Positions 10,690 through 21,111 are shown, counted from the first letter of the stretch. The stretch is 64,000 nt of DNA from Rhynchopus sp. YZ270_cl-10 (GCA_964035575.1 OZ037915.1:1054001-1118000), one strand, 5' to 3'. A program made the numbers and translations. Notes: a model not told the origin generated them from the sequence alone.

Positions 10690-11700
10690 TCAGTTCAACT
10701 TCAAGACAATGTCTTTGAACTTGATGTCCACCCACTCTGCCTGGAATGTGATGCGGCCCTCACTGCGTGCACAGTTGATCGCTTTGTTCACAAACTGGTC
10801 CCTCACATACACCTCAATCACGTTGCCCTGCGTAGCGCTCTGGTATGTCACAATTCTGACCTTGTTCCACTCTTCGAAGTTCTCACCAACAGGGATGATA
10901 CGGCGTCCGATGCGTCCCGTCGGGTTGCCTTGGTCCCTGGTGGCTGTGTATGGGGGCTCAGGGTAGGTGTTCACACCCTTCAGCAGAATGTCGCCGGCAG
11001 ACCGTTTCATCAGCTGCACCTCCACCGACTCAGGGAAGGCACCATTGTCGTGTGTGATGGCGTCCCCGCCGTGGATCCAAACACCGCTGTTGCCCCAGGA
11101 TTCCGATGATGTGTACTGGTACTCGAACGTCAGCTCGTAGTTCCCATAGGCCGCCAAGCTGTAGAGGCCGCTCTGTGGTGTGCTCCTCCCGAGGTTGTCC
11201 TTGTTCCCGTCTGCGTAGATCAGCCCCTCTTCAGGGATGGACCAGAAGCTCTCTGCAGGGAAGCGGTCTCTGTTGGAGTTTGTCTTTTGCACTGCAAACC
11301 CGAACCCTGCAAAGTCCTTGCCGTTGAAGAACGGTGCCACAATGCCTGGTGGTGCTGGTGTCGGCGGTGGTGTGGGCGGTGTTGGTGTAAGCACAACGGA
11401 CCTTTTGCACATGATCTGGTTCGGCCCCCATGTCGCGGTGTGAGTGTCTCTGTTGTAGATTGTGCAGACTGTCTCACCTAGAACGTTCTTGTCTCCACCA
11501 ACAGGTGCCCATGTGAAGCTCTTGCAGTTGGCGTTCTGAGCACAGTGTGCATCACACTGTTCGATTGTGCTGTCCCAGTATCTTGCACCACACCCGTCCA
11601 AACCACAGCCAGAAACATCAGCGTTTGCAGGACCCACCTGCTCGGTACCTGCCGGACGCCAGCCCTGCAGCAGGCGTCGCTGGTGGTGTTGGTACTGGTG
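10690..11700 (-). CDS. PAN-like plus DUF1080 (3-keto-disaccharide hydrolase type) part of a frameshifted gene
   Basis: The frame is open from 11760 to the stop at 10690, but only about the last 335 codons look native. First comes a Cys-rich segment (SGCGLDGCGARYWD...CDAHCAQNANCKSFTW...MCKR) like a PAN/Apple fold. A Thr/Pro linker (VVLTPTPPTPPPTPAPPG) follows. Then comes a DUF1080 domain (PFFNGKDFAGFGF..., GLYSLAAYGNYELTFEYQY, GNSGVWIHG, VEVQLM, FQAEWVDIKFKDIVLKLN). DUF1080 proteins bind or cleave sugars with a concanavalin-like fold. The 5' part of the same gene (signal peptide and PA14 domain) is in another frame at 11618-12271. The overlap 11618-11760 is where the frame changes. Assembly error, recent mutation or a programmed shift are all possible; there is no room for a usual intron. 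Confidence 0.75.
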   Translation of the reverse strand, partial: HQYQHHQRRLLQGWRPAGTEQVGPANADVSGCGLDGCGARYWDSTIEQCDAHCAQNANCKSFTWAPVGGDKNVLGETVCTIYNRDTHTATWGPNQIMCKRSVVLTPTPPTPPPTPAPPGIVAPFFNGKDFAGFGFAVQKTNSNRDRFPAESFWSIPEEGLIYADGNKDNLGRSTPQSGLYSLAAYGNYELTFEYQYTSSESWGNSGVWIHGGDAITHDNGAFPESVEVQLMKRSAGDILLKGVNTYPEPPYTATRDQGNPTGRIGRRIIPVGENFEEWNKVRIVTYQSATQGNVIEVYVRDQFVNKAINCARSEGRITFQAEWVDIKFKDIVLKLN

Positions 11701-12271
11701 GTGGTGGCGATCCACAGTTGCAGTGGGAAAAGCTTCCCACAGGCACCACCTCCTTGACACCGCCTGGCGGGGTCCACTTCAAGATCAGCCCTGCGGTGCC
11801 GGTGCCCTGGAAGTGCTGCACCTCAATCTCAACAACACCTGCCTCCAGGTACCGCGACCCGCTTCTCTCAATCATTCCGTGAGCTCCGTCGTTGTTGACC
11901 ACCTCCTGCCCTCCCAGCAGCACACGAGACCCGTCGTTCGACGTGACGTGCAGCTCGTAGTCTCCTGACACAGGCACCCGCAGCAGCCCCGTGTGCACAT
12001 CCACGTAATCACGTGTGTACGCACTCGGCACATCAGGCCAAGCGTCTGCTGTCTGTGCCTGGTCCAGGTTCGCCACAACACGCTCAATCCGCCCGCCAGT
12101 GCTTGTCCACAGCGAGCTCCCTGAGTCTGGCAGGCGGTTCACGTTGTCCGTCAGACTGCTTTTCCAGAACACACCACGGAGCCCCTCCTGCTCTCCGTTT
12201 GCACAGCTGCACGCAGCACCCGTCACCATAGGCACGCACAACAGGGCAAAGGCTGCCCTCAACATCATCAT
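11618..12271 (-). CDS. Secreted PA14-domain protein, 5' part of the frameshifted PA14-PAN-DUF1080 gene
   Basis: Starts MMMLRAAFALLCVPMVTGAA, a good signal peptide. It continues with a PA14 fold at about 29-170: GLRGVFWKSSL, the tract DYVDVHTGLLRVPVSGDYELH in two runs, SNDGSRVLLGGQEVVNN with the DGS turn, and LEAGVVEIEVQHFQGTGTAGLILKW. PA14 is a beta-barrel found in glycan-binding and glycosidase proteins. A Pro-rich linker (GSPPPPVPTPPATPAA) follows, then the frame ends at GGSCKR. The next domain is in the other frame, so this is probably one protein of about 540 residues broken by a single shift. With the DUF1080 domain it suggests an extracellular carbohydrate-binding or carbohydrate-processing protein. 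Confidence 0.75.
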   Translation of the reverse strand: MMMLRAAFALLCVPMVTGAACSCANGEQEGLRGVFWKSSLTDNVNRLPDSGSSLWTSTGGRIERVVANLDQAQTADAWPDVPSAYTRDYVDVHTGLLRVPVSGDYELHVTSNDGSRVLLGGQEVVNNDGAHGMIERSGSRYLEAGVVEIEVQHFQGTGTAGLILKWTPPGGVKEVVPVGSFSHCNCGSPPPPVPTPPATPAAGLASGRYRAGGSCKR

Positions 12272-12427
12272 TTTGTGTCTTTTGTGTTTTGTTATTTACG
12301 GTAAAAACCTGACAAAAGTGTTAACCAACGTTTATGCAGCGAGGAGGGCAAAACCGATATCACCTCACTTCAGAGCAAATTCTCTGCGGCGAAGTGAGAC
12401 CAACCAGAGCACCAGCGCAGGGAAACA

Positions 12428-12755
12428 ATGCAACGTGTCGTAACGTTTGCAAAAGGACCCGGTGGTATGGCAAGCAAAGCCAGATTCAAATACTATATGT
12501 CGCAACTGGTTGATTGCGGAGGCGAGGCAACAAAGACATGGCTCACTGTCAGGCATCTTCAAAAAATGCGGGATGAAACGCGAAGCCCTGATACAACTCG
12601 CCTCCATTCTCCGGCAGGGCGCAGGGATTCCGCTAAAGCAAGCGTTGCCCATGAAGAAGGAAGACCTGGTGAAGTGGCTGCCTACACAGCCGGCCGACAT
12701 CTTCCTCGCGGCGATGATTGCTTGGAAGACGATGAGTCGCATGCCAACGTATTAA
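12428..12755 (+). pseudogene. Possible small plus-strand gene with a frame change at an A6 run
   Basis: From the ATG at 12428 the frame reads protein-like (MASKARFKYYMSQLVDCGG, TKTWLTVRHLQKMRDE). After CTTCAAAAAATG near 12558-12569 the neighbouring frame becomes protein-like to a stop at 12755 (KREALIQLASILRQGAG, KKEDLVKWLPTQPADIFLAA). Two good half-proteins in different frames around a homopolymer suggest a sequencing error or a decayed gene of about 108 codons. No family is recognised. It is the only plus-strand candidate with this quality. The antisense ORF of 125 codons is Cys/Phe-rich and looks like a shadow. Confidence 0.3.
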
Positions 12756-13859
12756 AAAACTCAGAGACAGAGAAAGGGACATAGAACGGTACAGCAGAAT
12801 GACCAAAATACCACTATCCACCAGCAAGAGACGCTGAGAACTCATCGTCACACCCCCCCCCCCCCCCCCATCACCCCCGATACAGCTGCCCAACACGAAT
12901 GCAAGGCGAGCGAGAGGAAGGCCACACAGCAAAGAGGAAGGTCATCTGATTGACTTTTTTAGACCACTATCACTAGATAGAAGCCACGACTATTCTTGCA
13001 CAGGGTCCTTAAAAGAAAGAGAAGGAGCACGCTTTGCAGTAGGTGTCATAATCCTTTTTTTGTGTCGGAGATATAGTAGAAAAAATCGAGGGTTGGGGCG
13101 AAGGGAGTGGGAGGGGGCTGCACAGGCAGAGTGTTGTCTGGTCGGCAATTATGCAGTACACATCCATAGCATGGGGGGAGGGGGGTGGGACACTTCTCGC
13201 AAGAGAAAGCGGTGTTGCTGTGTCGGCAAATCACCCCACCAAAACAAGGAACAGTTGCCGGTGCAGGCACATCTCCTGACACACCGTACGATGCCAGCCA
13301 TCTAGATGAAAACACAGTACCCCCTGCAGCCAACAACAGCATAACTCACGTAGCTCAGAACTGCCTGAAAAACCGCAAGCGTATCGCCTCACCTCCCCCC
13401 CCAAAAACCTGACCTGAGGCAGCTATGTCCACCCGGGACAGCTGTGCACTCTTCACACCCTCCCATTCCTTCACCCCTCATCCCCATCCCCCATCATACA
13501 CCACAGCCTGCACATCTCATGCTCCAAAGCACATATCCACCCCTTTGAAGCAATGACCCGTAGATGTACGTCTTCGTATTCCCCTCCCCCCGCAGCACCT
13601 CAGCATTCAGTGTATTTTGCTATGAAGAGATTCTCATATCATAGCAACTCTCTTGGGCATCCATGCCGAACCCCTTTTGCACCAGTTTCCAGTCAAAGTT
13701 GACGTAATGCAAAACCCTCTTTCGTGAACAGTCTAGTGTCCCTTTGGTATGACCAGGTGGGGGTGGACACCTAACTGCTGCAGTTCTACATCCATTTCGG
13801 GGTAATTTGGAGGGGGAAAGGAAATACACAGCTTACTCCAACATAGTACTTCTCACTTC

Positions 13860-14085
13860 TCACTTCTCGAGTCTGGCTAGAGGTGACGGCGAGCGTGATG
13901 ACATCCGCGTCTGGCGAAGCCCCAGCATCCCCGCCGTGCCTTCACCCGATGTCTCCAGGACTGACACACGTTGATGCAAACGGAGCGCCTCCTTGAGCAT
14001 CAGCGCTGAGTGGTGAGCATGGGAGCAGTCCACACCTTGGCAGCCTACAGCATTGTATGTACACGCGACGTCCATTCCTGCCATG
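13860..14085 (-). pseudogene. Possible terminal exon or fragment with TRAF-like zinc finger
   Basis: The minus strand has CTGTCCATTCACATGGCAG, a plausible 3' splice site, before codons reading MDVACTYNAVGCQGVDCSHAHH and then ALMLKEALRLHQRVSVLE. Spaced Cys/His residues followed by an amphipathic helix resemble TRAF-type zinc-finger ends in protist proteins. I see no upstream exons on the minus strand, so it is either the last exon of an undetected gene or a detached fragment. The ending is Ser/Arg-rich and the stop is at 13860. Confidence 0.3.
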
Positions 14086-15317
14086 TGAATGGACAGGAGA
14101 AGGTTTTGTTGTGTGAAAATACACACAATTTTTTAGGAGAGAGTTGAGAAAAGAAATGTGTTGATATCGGTAGGGTAATTTGTACTAATCAAACCAAAGC
14201 CGTCTTTAATTCAAAGTTTAGCCAGCAAACTACGCCGCCCCCTGCCGTATGTGTGTATGTGTAGTCTCCTTAAATCACCTTAAAAAATGTGCCAATCGGA
14301 AGAAGCAGATGTTCGAAAGGATAATACGAGAAAGAAAGATCTTTGAGGTAAAAAATAAAATCTGTAGTGGGCGGAGGAGGTGGAGGAGGTGGAGTGGATC
14401 TTGCGAATGAGCAGGAAAATGATTTCAATAAAAAGGGGAAGGGTTGCGAAGCCAGCATGTTTTCTTGGGTCCCTTGGAGAGTGATGATACTGGGGGGGGA
14501 ATCAGATGGGTGCTGGGTGATGGGGGGTATATGCAAGGGGGGGTAGGGGGTTTTGTCCACCCCCCTTCCCCTTCTCCATTCTCTCAATTACCCAAGTAGT
14601 CCGGGTATTGTACTTTCGCACTGCCGGTTTTGTTTGTGCGCAAAGTGTGTAATAAATATGCTGTGGTGATACTATTATTACTGCAATACGCTCCCACTGA
14701 CTACCTGACAGTGAAGAGGAAACCTCTTTGAGCCAAAAAAAAAAAAAATGACTGAAAAAAATGGGGGGGATAGGGGGGTACGAAGGCGCCCTTTTGCATG
14801 TTCACACTTACTGTCCCCCTTCCAGTCGCTACCCAACTAAAGAGCCACAAAAGAAAAAATGGGAGACAAGAAGAGGGGGAAAAGAGAGAGAGAAAGTTGA
14901 CCATGATGACCCTAGCCTGTGCTAAGTTTTTGTCATCAAAATAACTTTTCCATAAAATACACATTTCACACACACTGAGTCGTCAAAGAAAAGAAAAAAA
15001 GTTGAGAGTGCCAAACACTGGGGTGTAGGCACTGAGGGGAGGGAAAATAAAAATTGGCTTGAAATACAAAGCCCTCTTGGGGCAGTGTATCAATAAAATA
15101 AAAAAGGACAGTCGCTTGGTTCTATCATTTTGTTTTGTTTTGAAAAGAACAAAAAATCAAAAAAAGAATCAGAAAAATCAGAAATGGACACGCACATACA
15201 TGTCTTAGCAAAATAATGCAATAACATTCAGTATGTCCCGCATAGTTTCCTGTCCATACAGTTTTCCATTACTTTTTTTTTTTTTTGTTTTTTTTGTTTT
15301 TTTTGAAAACTTGATTG

Positions 15318-15348
15318 TAGTGTAGCCACCCTAGAGTGTGCTACACTA
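15318..15348. repeat. Hairpin family D copy (TAGTGTAG/CTACACTA)
   Basis: A perfect 8-bp stem encloses 15 nt (CCACCCTAGAGTGTG) and is preceded by TTTTTTTTGAAAACTTG. Related copies at 15835-15865, 57127-57157, 59738-59766 and 63267-63297 keep the upstream GAAAACTTGG-like lead (except 15835) and the CACCCGAGGATG-like loop. Their stem arms change, and here and at 59738 they match perfectly. Confidence 0.6.
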
Positions 15349-15512
15349 ATTTGTTTCTCCTCCCCCCCTTCGCTTCTGCAAGGGGAAGGGCAAGCGTAAC
15401 ACAGACACGCGGAAGAAAAAAACGGAGAAAAAAAAAAAAAAAAGCTGGCCAAGATGATTCCTAACCTCTCCTTGCTTAGTCAGCTTTTAAAGGGGGGATA
15501 TTTGAAAGATGG

Positions 15513-15531
15513 GTGTGCCTCTCGTACACAC
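15513..15531. repeat. CCTCTCGT-loop hairpin with GTGTG/CACAC stem
   Basis: GTGTG-CCTCTCGTA-CACAC. The same loop is enclosed by CTAAG/CTTAG at 34662-34680 and 42549-42567, and by TAAG/CTTA at 63334-63350. Preceded by TTTGAAAGATG, as in the other copies. Confidence 0.6.
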
Positions 15532-15834
15532 AATGCACAAAAAAAAAACAAAAAAAGACAGAGTACCACAGGTCAAATCCACGGGGTATTAAATAGAGGT
15601 TCATAACAACGTATTATTTACTATTCACAGAGAGAAAAAATAAGGAGGGAAGGTGGTACAAGTACTCCCTCTTCCCCCTTTTTTCTGAACAAAAAGGAAG
15701 GGGATGGAACAATGCGCGATAGTTTTAGGGTTTTTTTTTCCTTTTGGTGTACCTACCTACCTGCGTGGGTTCTTTGGGAGTTCGTCATCACCCCGTAGGT
15801 TGCAGATACCTTTTTTTGAAACTAAAGGGTGTAT

Positions 15835-15865
15835 TAGTGCAGGCACCCGAAGATGCGCTACACTA
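15835..15865. repeat. Hairpin family D copy
   Basis: TAGTGCAG and CTACACTA flank GCACCCGAAGATGCG. One stem position is mismatched. It is followed by a long poly-T tract. Confidence 0.5.
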
Positions 15866-16730
15866 TTTTTTCTTTTTTTTTTTTTTCCCTTGAAATAATT
15901 AGTAATGTGCACGCATCTCTACACATTTTTGAAGAGCAAAATGGAAATCCAAAAAGAAGAAATAAAGAAAAAAAAACCCCCCCGTGCGAGGAAACATGCT
16001 GACGTAAAAGTTGGAAATGCTAAAGAGTATTTAGTAGATTGCCCAGGCCCTACATAGATACTGACACGGTAAACTATAAAAAAAAAAAGAATCGCTTTTG
16101 CGCCTAATTGAAACCCCTTTGTACATGTGGATGGGTGGGGGTGGGATGTGGCAAAATTTGTAGAAAAAATCTCGGGTTCAGTTTCTGGCGGTGGTGGGGG
16201 AGGGGATGTGGGTTCACTGAAATAACAAAGCTGTAGGATACAAAATGCAGTCAAAGTAAAAATGGAAAAAGACAACAACACTAAAACCATCGGCAAAACT
16301 ACGGTTTTACAGGGTATTACATAGTTCTGCTGATGAAGAGGTTGTGAACACGACGCACAACATCTGTGAAATACCAAACAAAATCAATCTTCGTTATGGC
16401 ACACCACAGAATAATTCCAAACAGACTTGTCAGTTCGCCCACCCCTGCCCCAACCATGTTCAGACACTGTAACGAGACTGTATTTCAAACACTTTCGTGC
16501 ATGAAGACAAAATAAAGACATAAAAGGGGTTGTCCGTCCAAAAACACTCCGTACATAACCTTCGTGTGGACGTACCCATGTGTTATGTTCACAAAACATA
16601 AACAGATACTGCAAACGTTATGTTTACGGTAAATAAAAATAACAGTTTAAAATAATCAGAAATGCCCGTCATTGCCCTCAGCTCAGTGACGCTTCGACGA
16701 TAGCAAAAGGGTTTCCATGACGGTGCGTGT

Positions 16731-18209
16731 TTACTGCTCGGACTTGAAGGTCTTGCCCGAAAGGATCTCGGCAACGATCTTGTCGGCCCACGCCTTCCCC
16801 TCGCCCTGGAGCTTGGGCATGGCGTCCTCCTGGGAAAGGGGTGCGTCAAGACCACGCATGCGTGCCACAGCGTTCACAATGTCCTGCTGCAGGTGGTTCA
16901 GCGGCTGTGCAGCCTCACGCAGGTGGTCGTTCTCCTCCATCTTCGGTGCGTCCGGCAGCGTCATCGGGCAGTCCGTACGCGGTGTGTCAAGGAACTGGTC
17001 CGCAAAAGATGCTGCCCACGCGTCACGCTTCGTCAGAGGCTCGCCCAGCCCGAACATCTCACGCATCGTCTTGATGATCGAGGTCAGCTCGTACTGCGAG
17101 TCACCCTGGTTCTCAGGGGCACCAATCACCTTCCCCTTCTCCACCCAAGGCGAGATCAGCATCGTTGGTACACGCAGTCCTGTTCTGTTGAAGCCGAAGT
17201 CCTTCTCAGGGAAGGAGGGGATGTCGTCACCAGGTGCAGGTGCCTCCTCAGTGGGGACGTGGTCGTAGAAGCCACCGTGCTCGTCGTAGGTGATGATGAA
17301 GAGGGTGTTGTTCCAGTTCGGGCTGTCACGCAGGATCTCGTACACATCCTTCATCAACCTCTCTCCGTTGGCAACGTTGTGGTCAGGGTGCTGGTCGTTT
17401 GCGCCCTTGAACGGGTCAACGGGGTCCACAAACCAACGGGGGTTCATGTAGGAGAAGGTGGGGAGGGAGCCCTGTCTGGCGTCCTTCTTGAAGTCGTCCA
17501 TCGTGTGGAACTTGGTGGGGTCGAAGGACAGACGCTCCACAATCATGGCCTCGAGCGGGACGTCGGCGTAGTAGAACTTGGACTCGTAACCAGCCTCGTC
17601 GAACAGGTCGAAAAGTGTCTTCCCGGGGTACAGCACACCGTGGTCGTTCCAGTGGCTTGTCGACGTGTCACCCCTCGAGGTTCCAAGAAGCTGGAACAGA
17701 CGGTTCGGCCAAGTCGGGCCCGACACACTGCAGAAGAACTTGTCGAACAGGTTGAACTCTGCCGCAAGTGTCGACATGACTGGGAGGGTCTCAGGTGTGA
17801 ACATGTTCAGGACAGAGGAGGGGTCCTTGTGGTGCTTACCCTCGAACTGCGCAAACCCATCCATGGTGGGCACTGCGTGTGCAGAGGGCTGGTGGCTGTC
17901 AGTCACACCGTAGACCTTGTCAGTGGTGGCACCACAGCCGTGGTTCGGGTCGAAGGGTCCAACGTACGGGCTGGTCTTGTTCACGTAGATCCTCTTGCTG
18001 TTCGGGTCAGACACGTTCAGCAGGTTGTACTCCGTGCCGTTCAACCCGTTGACACCAGGGAAGAACCCACACATGTGGTCGAACGAACGGTTCTCCTCCA
18101 TCAGCACAACAACGTGCTTGATCTTGTCCTGTGGCGGGACCACCTTCACCTTCCCCTCAGCCACACACAGCAGGGCTGACGCCCATACAAGCGCGCTTAC
18201 GGTACGCAT
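16731..18209 (-). CDS. NPC-a: secreted phosphoesterase/phospholipase C-type enzyme, 492 aa
   Basis: PF04185 family, as in plant non-specific phospholipase C and bacterial phosphatidylcholine-hydrolysing enzymes, which cleave phosphodiesters of phospholipids. Visible in order: signal peptide MRTVSALVWASALLCVAEG; VVLMEENRSFDHMCGFFPG (33-51) with the family ENRSFDH; SAHAVPTMDGF (109-119); SGPTWPNRLFQL (163-174); PRWF then NDQHPDHNVANGE (258-283); FIITYDEHGGFYDHVP (304-319), the second signature; LRVPTMLISPWVEKGKV (345-361); and a near-invariant block to TDCPMTLPDAP (about 422). Length is close to plant NPCs. The start follows a pyrimidine tract ending CATCCAG-GAGTTTTGATAAAAT. It ends ...KSEQ where b and c end KSEE. 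The 3' flank is unlike b and c, so this is the edge of the tandem duplication. Substrate is not shown. Confidence 0.9.
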   Translation of the reverse strand: MRTVSALVWASALLCVAEGKVKVVPPQDKIKHVVVLMEENRSFDHMCGFFPGVNGLNGTEYNLLNVSDPNSKRIYVNKTSPYVGPFDPNHGCGATTDKVYGVTDSHQPSAHAVPTMDGFAQFEGKHHKDPSSVLNMFTPETLPVMSTLAAEFNLFDKFFCSVSGPTWPNRLFQLLGTSRGDTSTSHWNDHGVLYPGKTLFDLFDEAGYESKFYYADVPLEAMIVERLSFDPTKFHTMDDFKKDARQGSLPTFSYMNPRWFVDPVDPFKGANDQHPDHNVANGERLMKDVYEILRDSPNWNNTLFIITYDEHGGFYDHVPTEEAPAPGDDIPSFPEKDFGFNRTGLRVPTMLISPWVEKGKVIGAPENQGDSQYELTSIIKTMREMFGLGEPLTKRDAWAASFADQFLDTPRTDCPMTLPDAPKMEENDHLREAAQPLNHLQQDIVNAVARMRGLDAPLSQEDAMPKLQGEGKAWADKIVAEILSGKTFKSEQ

Positions 18210-18939
18210 ATTTTATCAAAACTCCTGGATGTGTGTGTTGAAAGAAATAGACAAAAACCCCAATGAACCAGACGTGCGAAGTCACTCACTTCATGAAAGC
18301 GACTTGCGCCACAGCCACACCAGCTGAGTGCCACACCACCCCAATGACACACCCTGACTGCAACCCTCATTCAACACCTTTCTGCAGTGACACATTTACA
18401 TCCCAACCCTGACACCATTCCCCGTTCAGCACGTCCTGTGTACAACACACCTTATAGAACAACACAGCACCTCAACACCAAGCAAACACTACGCCCATGA
18501 GACACACTCCACAGCAAGCAGACCCCCACCCCCACCCCTCCCCTGCCACATGGACCCCTTCCCTCGCCCATTCCATGGCCACAACCGGGAAGCTTTCTAC
18601 TGCTTCAGAGACCTGACCATGCCTCCTGCCTCGCCCTTCACCCCCACCCTACACACGGAACCACGCAAAACCACCCATGTGGAATGCCATCACTAACCAA
18701 TCCTCAAAGTGCCTTATCACCTAATACCCACAAACCCACACCAGGCACCACAACGGGAAGCCACTTCACCAGCTTCTCCGACACCCACACAGGGGCCGCA
18801 CTGCGTGGCCTTCGCACCCCCACCCTCTCCCTCTGCACAGGAGGTATCCCAACCCCACCCTGCCTCCCCTTCCCCTTCTCCTTCCCCTTCACCCCCCTGC
18901 AGGCACGCCGCAAGGCAAAGGAGGTATGCGCCTCGTGGT

Positions 18940-19475
18940 CAGGGATTACGCAGCTCCCCCAAAAATAAAAAAAGTACGTATGGATTTTCAACACGTACAA
19001 TTCTAAGCAAAAACAATTAAAAACCGCGCGCGCTTCGCGCGCGCTCTCCCTGGCAAAGTTGGTTGAGAAGGGCTGTGAAAGTTCGAAGAACTGGAGAAAT
19101 CATCAGTCATGGCACCCAAATGTTCCTGGCGAAGCCACGGTACGCAACATTTCTAAAAATTGCGCCTAAAATTGCCTATTATGTCAGGGGAAGGGTGTAC
19201 TGCAATCTAGCGCCGCAGGCGCACGGTACGCTACTTTTTTTTCTTTCGCCATGCTGCATGCTCCATTTCCGGTAAAATAGAAAATTGTCTCCTACAAATA
19301 GACTTCTGTAGGGGGTAGGTGAGAGGTGGGGGCGGAGCCCCACTCCTCACCTACCCCACCCCAGCCCCAATCCAAAACCCAAATTACCTACGTATGGACA
19401 CGTATGGATTCCACCTTTTCAAAAACAATTCACGTATGGATTTCCATACGTTCCACACGTGGAGCGTAATCCCTG
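18940..19475. mobile_element. hAT-type MITE, 536 bp, 8-bp TSD, absent from the duplicate locus
   Basis: Termini CAGGGATTACGC and GCGTAATCCCTG are perfect inverted repeats. CTCGTGGT occurs at 18932-18939 and 19476-19483. The homologous site at 26051-26058 has one CTCGTGGT and no insert. 8-bp TSD and CAGGG ends fit hAT. Subterminal CGTATGGA words face inward. It holds a CGCGCGCGCTTCGCGCGCGC hairpin near 19025-19044 and the 22-nt GC-rich motif at 19210-19231. There is no transposase. Confidence 0.95.
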
Positions 19476-20085
19476 CTCGTGGTCAACAAGCGTTTGCCTC
19501 GCACGGTCCTCTGCACGCAGTGTTTCCCCTATGCGTGCGGCCACGCCATGCTGTGCTGCGTCGGCGACAATCGCTGCAAGCATCCCCAACTGCAGCACTT
19601 CACGGGAGAGACGCAGACTCATTTCATCATAGTCAACAAAAATGTGATCTTTGTTTTTGCTTATTTTGCCTTTTTTTGGTTTCCGCTTTTTTTTTGCTGA
19701 GGAGCGAGCAGTAGAGGGGGGGGGGGCAAAGTAAGGAAGTAATACCCCAACCCCTTCCCCCCCACACAACGCACATCAATTCAGAATAAGGGTACTTTAG
19801 AGTGTTTTGCACACATCTGCAAAAATGGAACCCTATTGCAATCTGTTTTCCCGCTCCTTTATACACTTCCCGTAGGTACGTTTTAATGGACCCGATTTTC
19901 ATATTTTTTTTTCGGGCAATTTTCGAATAGTTAACGCATAGACTGATGCATATCACAAACATGAAGGACACACAAAGCGTTCACAGGGTAAAAAGAGCGC
20001 GCCTGGTCTGTATCAGGTCAAAACCAAACGAAAAAAAACCACAAAAACAAAGCACCAAAACAGCCTGGTACAGATCTCAAAGTTA

Positions 20086-20506
20086 CAGTAGGACAAGTAA
20101 TATTGGCGACCAAAAAAGTCGCCAATTGCAAGAAAACCCCCAAAATCCGCCAATATTATTTGGTCGCCAAGTTATTTGGTGGGAAAGCGGTTCTTATTGG
20201 TACAAAAAGCACAAGTACAAAAAATGTACCCCTTCAGTGCACCAGGTGCAGCGTATCTTTCAAGAAAGTCGAATATTAGCTCCGCGCCACGCACTCACGC
20301 AGCCACCCAAAAATACACATGGTGAGGCACAAAAACTTTACCGAAATTGCGAAAAAAACCACTTCCCAACCACTGTGACTACGAACCACTACCCTACCAA
20401 TTAATATTGGCGACCAAAAAAGTCGCCAATTACAAGAAAACCCCCAAAATCCGCCAATATTATTTGGTCGCCAATTTTTTTGGTAGCCAAGTTTCTTGTC
20501 CTACTG
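20086..20506. mobile_element. Tc1/mariner-type MITE, 421 bp, TA TSD, absent from the duplicate locus
   Basis: Termini CAGTAGGACAAG and CTTGTCCTACTG lie between TA (20084-20085) and TA (20507-20508). The homologous region near 26650 has one TA in AAAGTTATATTAAA. Inside, a segment containing AATATTGGCGACC, an AGTCGCC arm and a CCGCCAATATTATTTGG arm occurs near each end (20098-20172 and 20403-20475). Each copy can fold on itself. TA duplication and CAGT ends fit Tc1/mariner. No ORF. Confidence 0.93.
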
Positions 20507-20959
20507 TATATTAAAACTAAAAGGGGGAGGTCTCAGTCAAATATTCGAGCTTTTTTGCAAAGTCTTTATAAAGTCGTTACGGCTGTACTCTGCAACCTTC
20601 GATCACACCATCAATAAAGAAAACCTTTCTCTTGACCATCGCTTTGTTGAAATGGGCGGAAAGAGTTTTGCAAATAACAACAAAAGGACAGCGCTGTAAA
20701 AGCATCGGGCATTCGAGAGCGGGAGTAAGGGGGAATGCGGATATTGCACGGAGGCTCGAAGGGAGGAAAGGAAGGGAGGAAGAGAAAAAAAATTGTGTGC
20801 CACACATCTACACGGTTTTGGAGAAGTCAAAAGGAGGGTACTTTGGAGGAAAATATGTGCCCTACTTTGACCCTGAGCTGCTACTTTTAAAGTAGCTCTC
20901 CTCATCGTGCATCTACGGGGGGGAAAAGGATTTATAAGGTGGTCCTAAGCCTCTTCAGA

Positions 20960-21111
20960 TCGTTCTACGAAGTACTCGACGAGTAGCGAGTACTCGAAAA
21001 TGAAAAAACTAGTCCACTCGACACTCGAGTACTCGCCCGACCGTGGGGTGAGTACTCGTGTGTCGAGTGGACTAGTTTTTTTTTTCTCATTTTCGAGTAC
21101 TTTGTACAACC
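20960..21111. mobile_element. Palindromic MITE-like element, copy 1
   Basis: Long inverted repeat built on AGTACTCG, with arms such as ACTAGTCCACTCGACACTCG and its complement. The ends resemble GGTTGTACAAAGTACTCGA, clearer in the duplicate at 27101-27263. The same GGTTGTAC end occurs in the short element at 48383-48451. TSD unclear. No coding capacity. Confidence 0.7.

Larger units (their letters stand above)
12272..16730. other. 4.5-kb stretch with only weak gene fragments
   Basis: Contains the plus-strand ORF pair at 12428-12755 and the zinc-finger-like fragment at 13860-14085, listed separately. It also holds copies of dispersed hairpins (15061-15091, 15461-15480, 15513-15531, 15318-15348, 15835-15865), poly-C at about 12847-12868 and many homopolymer runs. 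Nothing else is recognised. Confidence 0.5.
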
